Assembly: GCA_029977615.1 (NCBI GenBank)
Contig: JAPOKO010000006.1
Coordinates: 1-64,000, forward strand
DNA: 64,000 bases
Source: a bacterium
Lineage (GTDB): Bacteria; Actinomycetota; Acidimicrobiia; Acidimicrobiales; Ilumatobacteraceae
Direction: 5' to 3'
Shown here piece by piece: positions 63,423 through 64,000 of this stretch. Position 1 is the first letter of the stretch. Each line of letters begins with the position of its first letter. Below the pieces are notes generated by a model. It saw nothing but the letters and a program-made list of their open reading frames with translations. It had not been told where the DNA came from and searched no databases. The position numbers and the translations under genes were made by a program.

Positions 63423-63980
63423 ATGGTAGCTAAGAATCTTTTTGTAGTTCATGATTCAAATCCTGGGTATTTAGCGGTTATTGCACATTTATTGGATGTT
63501 GCAATTCGCACACCAGCAATCAACAACCACCTTGACTTACCTGTCGGGGTTGTGCAACTAGGGGATGCAGATTTTTCTGCTCCGATAGCAAGCCTGGTGG
63601 TCAGTGAAGTGAGTCAAATTCCAAAGTTTGATCCACGAGTACATTTGGAAAAGTCACGGTGCGTGCTGACACTGTCCGGATGTGATTCAAATTTGCTGAG
63701 TTGGTCAGGGTTGAGTGGAAGTTCAATACCAATAGTTTCTCTCCAAAAGATCTCCTCTTATGAGAGAACATTATTGAAATCACCCGACAAAACCTTTGAT
63801 GAAATAGTACAAGTGTGTTCTGTTGCGCCAATAGAAGGGACAAATTGTTGTGATTCACGGTTTCGCGAGTGTTGCCTTGAGATTTCTGATACAGCAATTT
63901 TGATCGCTAATTGCGTTTCAATTTTCGTTCAAGCACTAATGAAAAGTTCAGACCTAGCCAAAACCTCACGAACCGACTAG
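63423..63980 (+). CDS. Orphan protein of unknown function, 185 residues
   Basis: I do not recognise this protein. It has no signal peptide or clear membrane helix except a moderately hydrophobic C-terminal stretch (DTAILIANCVSIFVQALM). It contains seven Cys, clustered in the second half (CVLTLSGC, TNCCDSRFRECC). Base composition is visibly more AT-rich than its neighbours. It has the strongest Shine-Dalgarno in the window (AAGGAGG, eight bases away). These points suggest recent acquisition or separate regulation. Confidence 0.78.
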   Translation: MVAKNLFVVHDSNPGYLAVIAHLLDVAIRTPAINNHLDLPVGVVQLGDADFSAPIASLVVSEVSQIPKFDPRVHLEKSRCVLTLSGCDSNLLSWSGLSGSSIPIVSLQKISSYERTLLKSPDKTFDEIVQVCSVAPIEGTNCCDSRFRECCLEISDTAILIANCVSIFVQALMKSSDLAKTSRTD

Positions 63981-64000
63981 ATCGCTTACAGAAACCTGAA

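Overview
The window reads as a compact bacterial chromosome segment of intermediate G+C. It is most likely from an actinobacterium, and probably from the Acidimicrobiia or a near relative. That placement is my inference from gene order and signals, not from a database search. The order argS-lysA-hom-thrC-rho-prfA-prmC ... rpiB-glyA-wecA-atp operon ... murA is a classic actinobacterial backbone. Rho carries the long Asn/Arg-rich insertion seen in actinobacteria. The tRNA has no encoded CCA. Many genes carry a TANNNT -10 element 6-8 bases before ATG or GTG, which is the signature of leaderless mRNAs common in actinobacteria. No phage, insertion sequence or CRISPR array was seen.

Layout, left half. 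Positions 1-156 are the tail of an O6-alkylguanine-DNA alkyltransferase. Positions 140-3828 (minus) hold a DsbB-like/TlpA-like oxidative-folding pair followed by a zinc or manganese ABC importer with a Fur-family operator. Then come yqeY, tRNA-Arg(CCG) and argS-lysA-hom-thrC. After these are rho (with a structured leader), an unrecognised 321-residue gene, prfA and prmC. Two genes on the opposite strand (an S9 peptidase and a thiolase-like protein, 15066-18634) interrupt the backbone. It resumes with rpiB-glyA-wecA and a complete F1Fo ATP synthase operon (21657-29695). That operon has two b-type subunits, and its atpD frame is broken inside the Walker A motif.

Layout, right half. An SDR, glpX, and a three-gene unit of unknown role (acidic two-repeat protein, J-domain protein, alpha/beta hydrolase) lead to an MFS transporter and a Cys-to-Asp type MurA. 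Then follow NifU-like, MeaB, AzlCD and a fasciclin lipoprotein with the only convincing intrinsic terminator. Next come cysteine desulfurase plus MnmA (tRNA 2-thiolation), an M14 peptidase, a TauE exporter, a class V aminotransferase, an IMPase/HisN-like phosphatase and dxs. These are followed by a PAP2-like membrane protein, the TldD/TldE pair, a small HTH regulator, UppP, an SAF protein, an FmdB-family protein without cysteines, and galU. Near the end are a serine hydrolase, a molybdenum-cofactor set (moeA-moaA-moaC), an acyl-CoA synthetase, a PfkB kinase and queF. The window closes with an AT-richer orphan gene that has a structured leader and a strong Shine-Dalgarno.

Overall the genome is tightly packed. 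Co-directional genes often overlap by 1-14 bases, and eight of ten convergent gene pairs overlap at their 3' ends. I saw only one convincing intrinsic terminator, which suggests heavy reliance on Rho or on readthrough.
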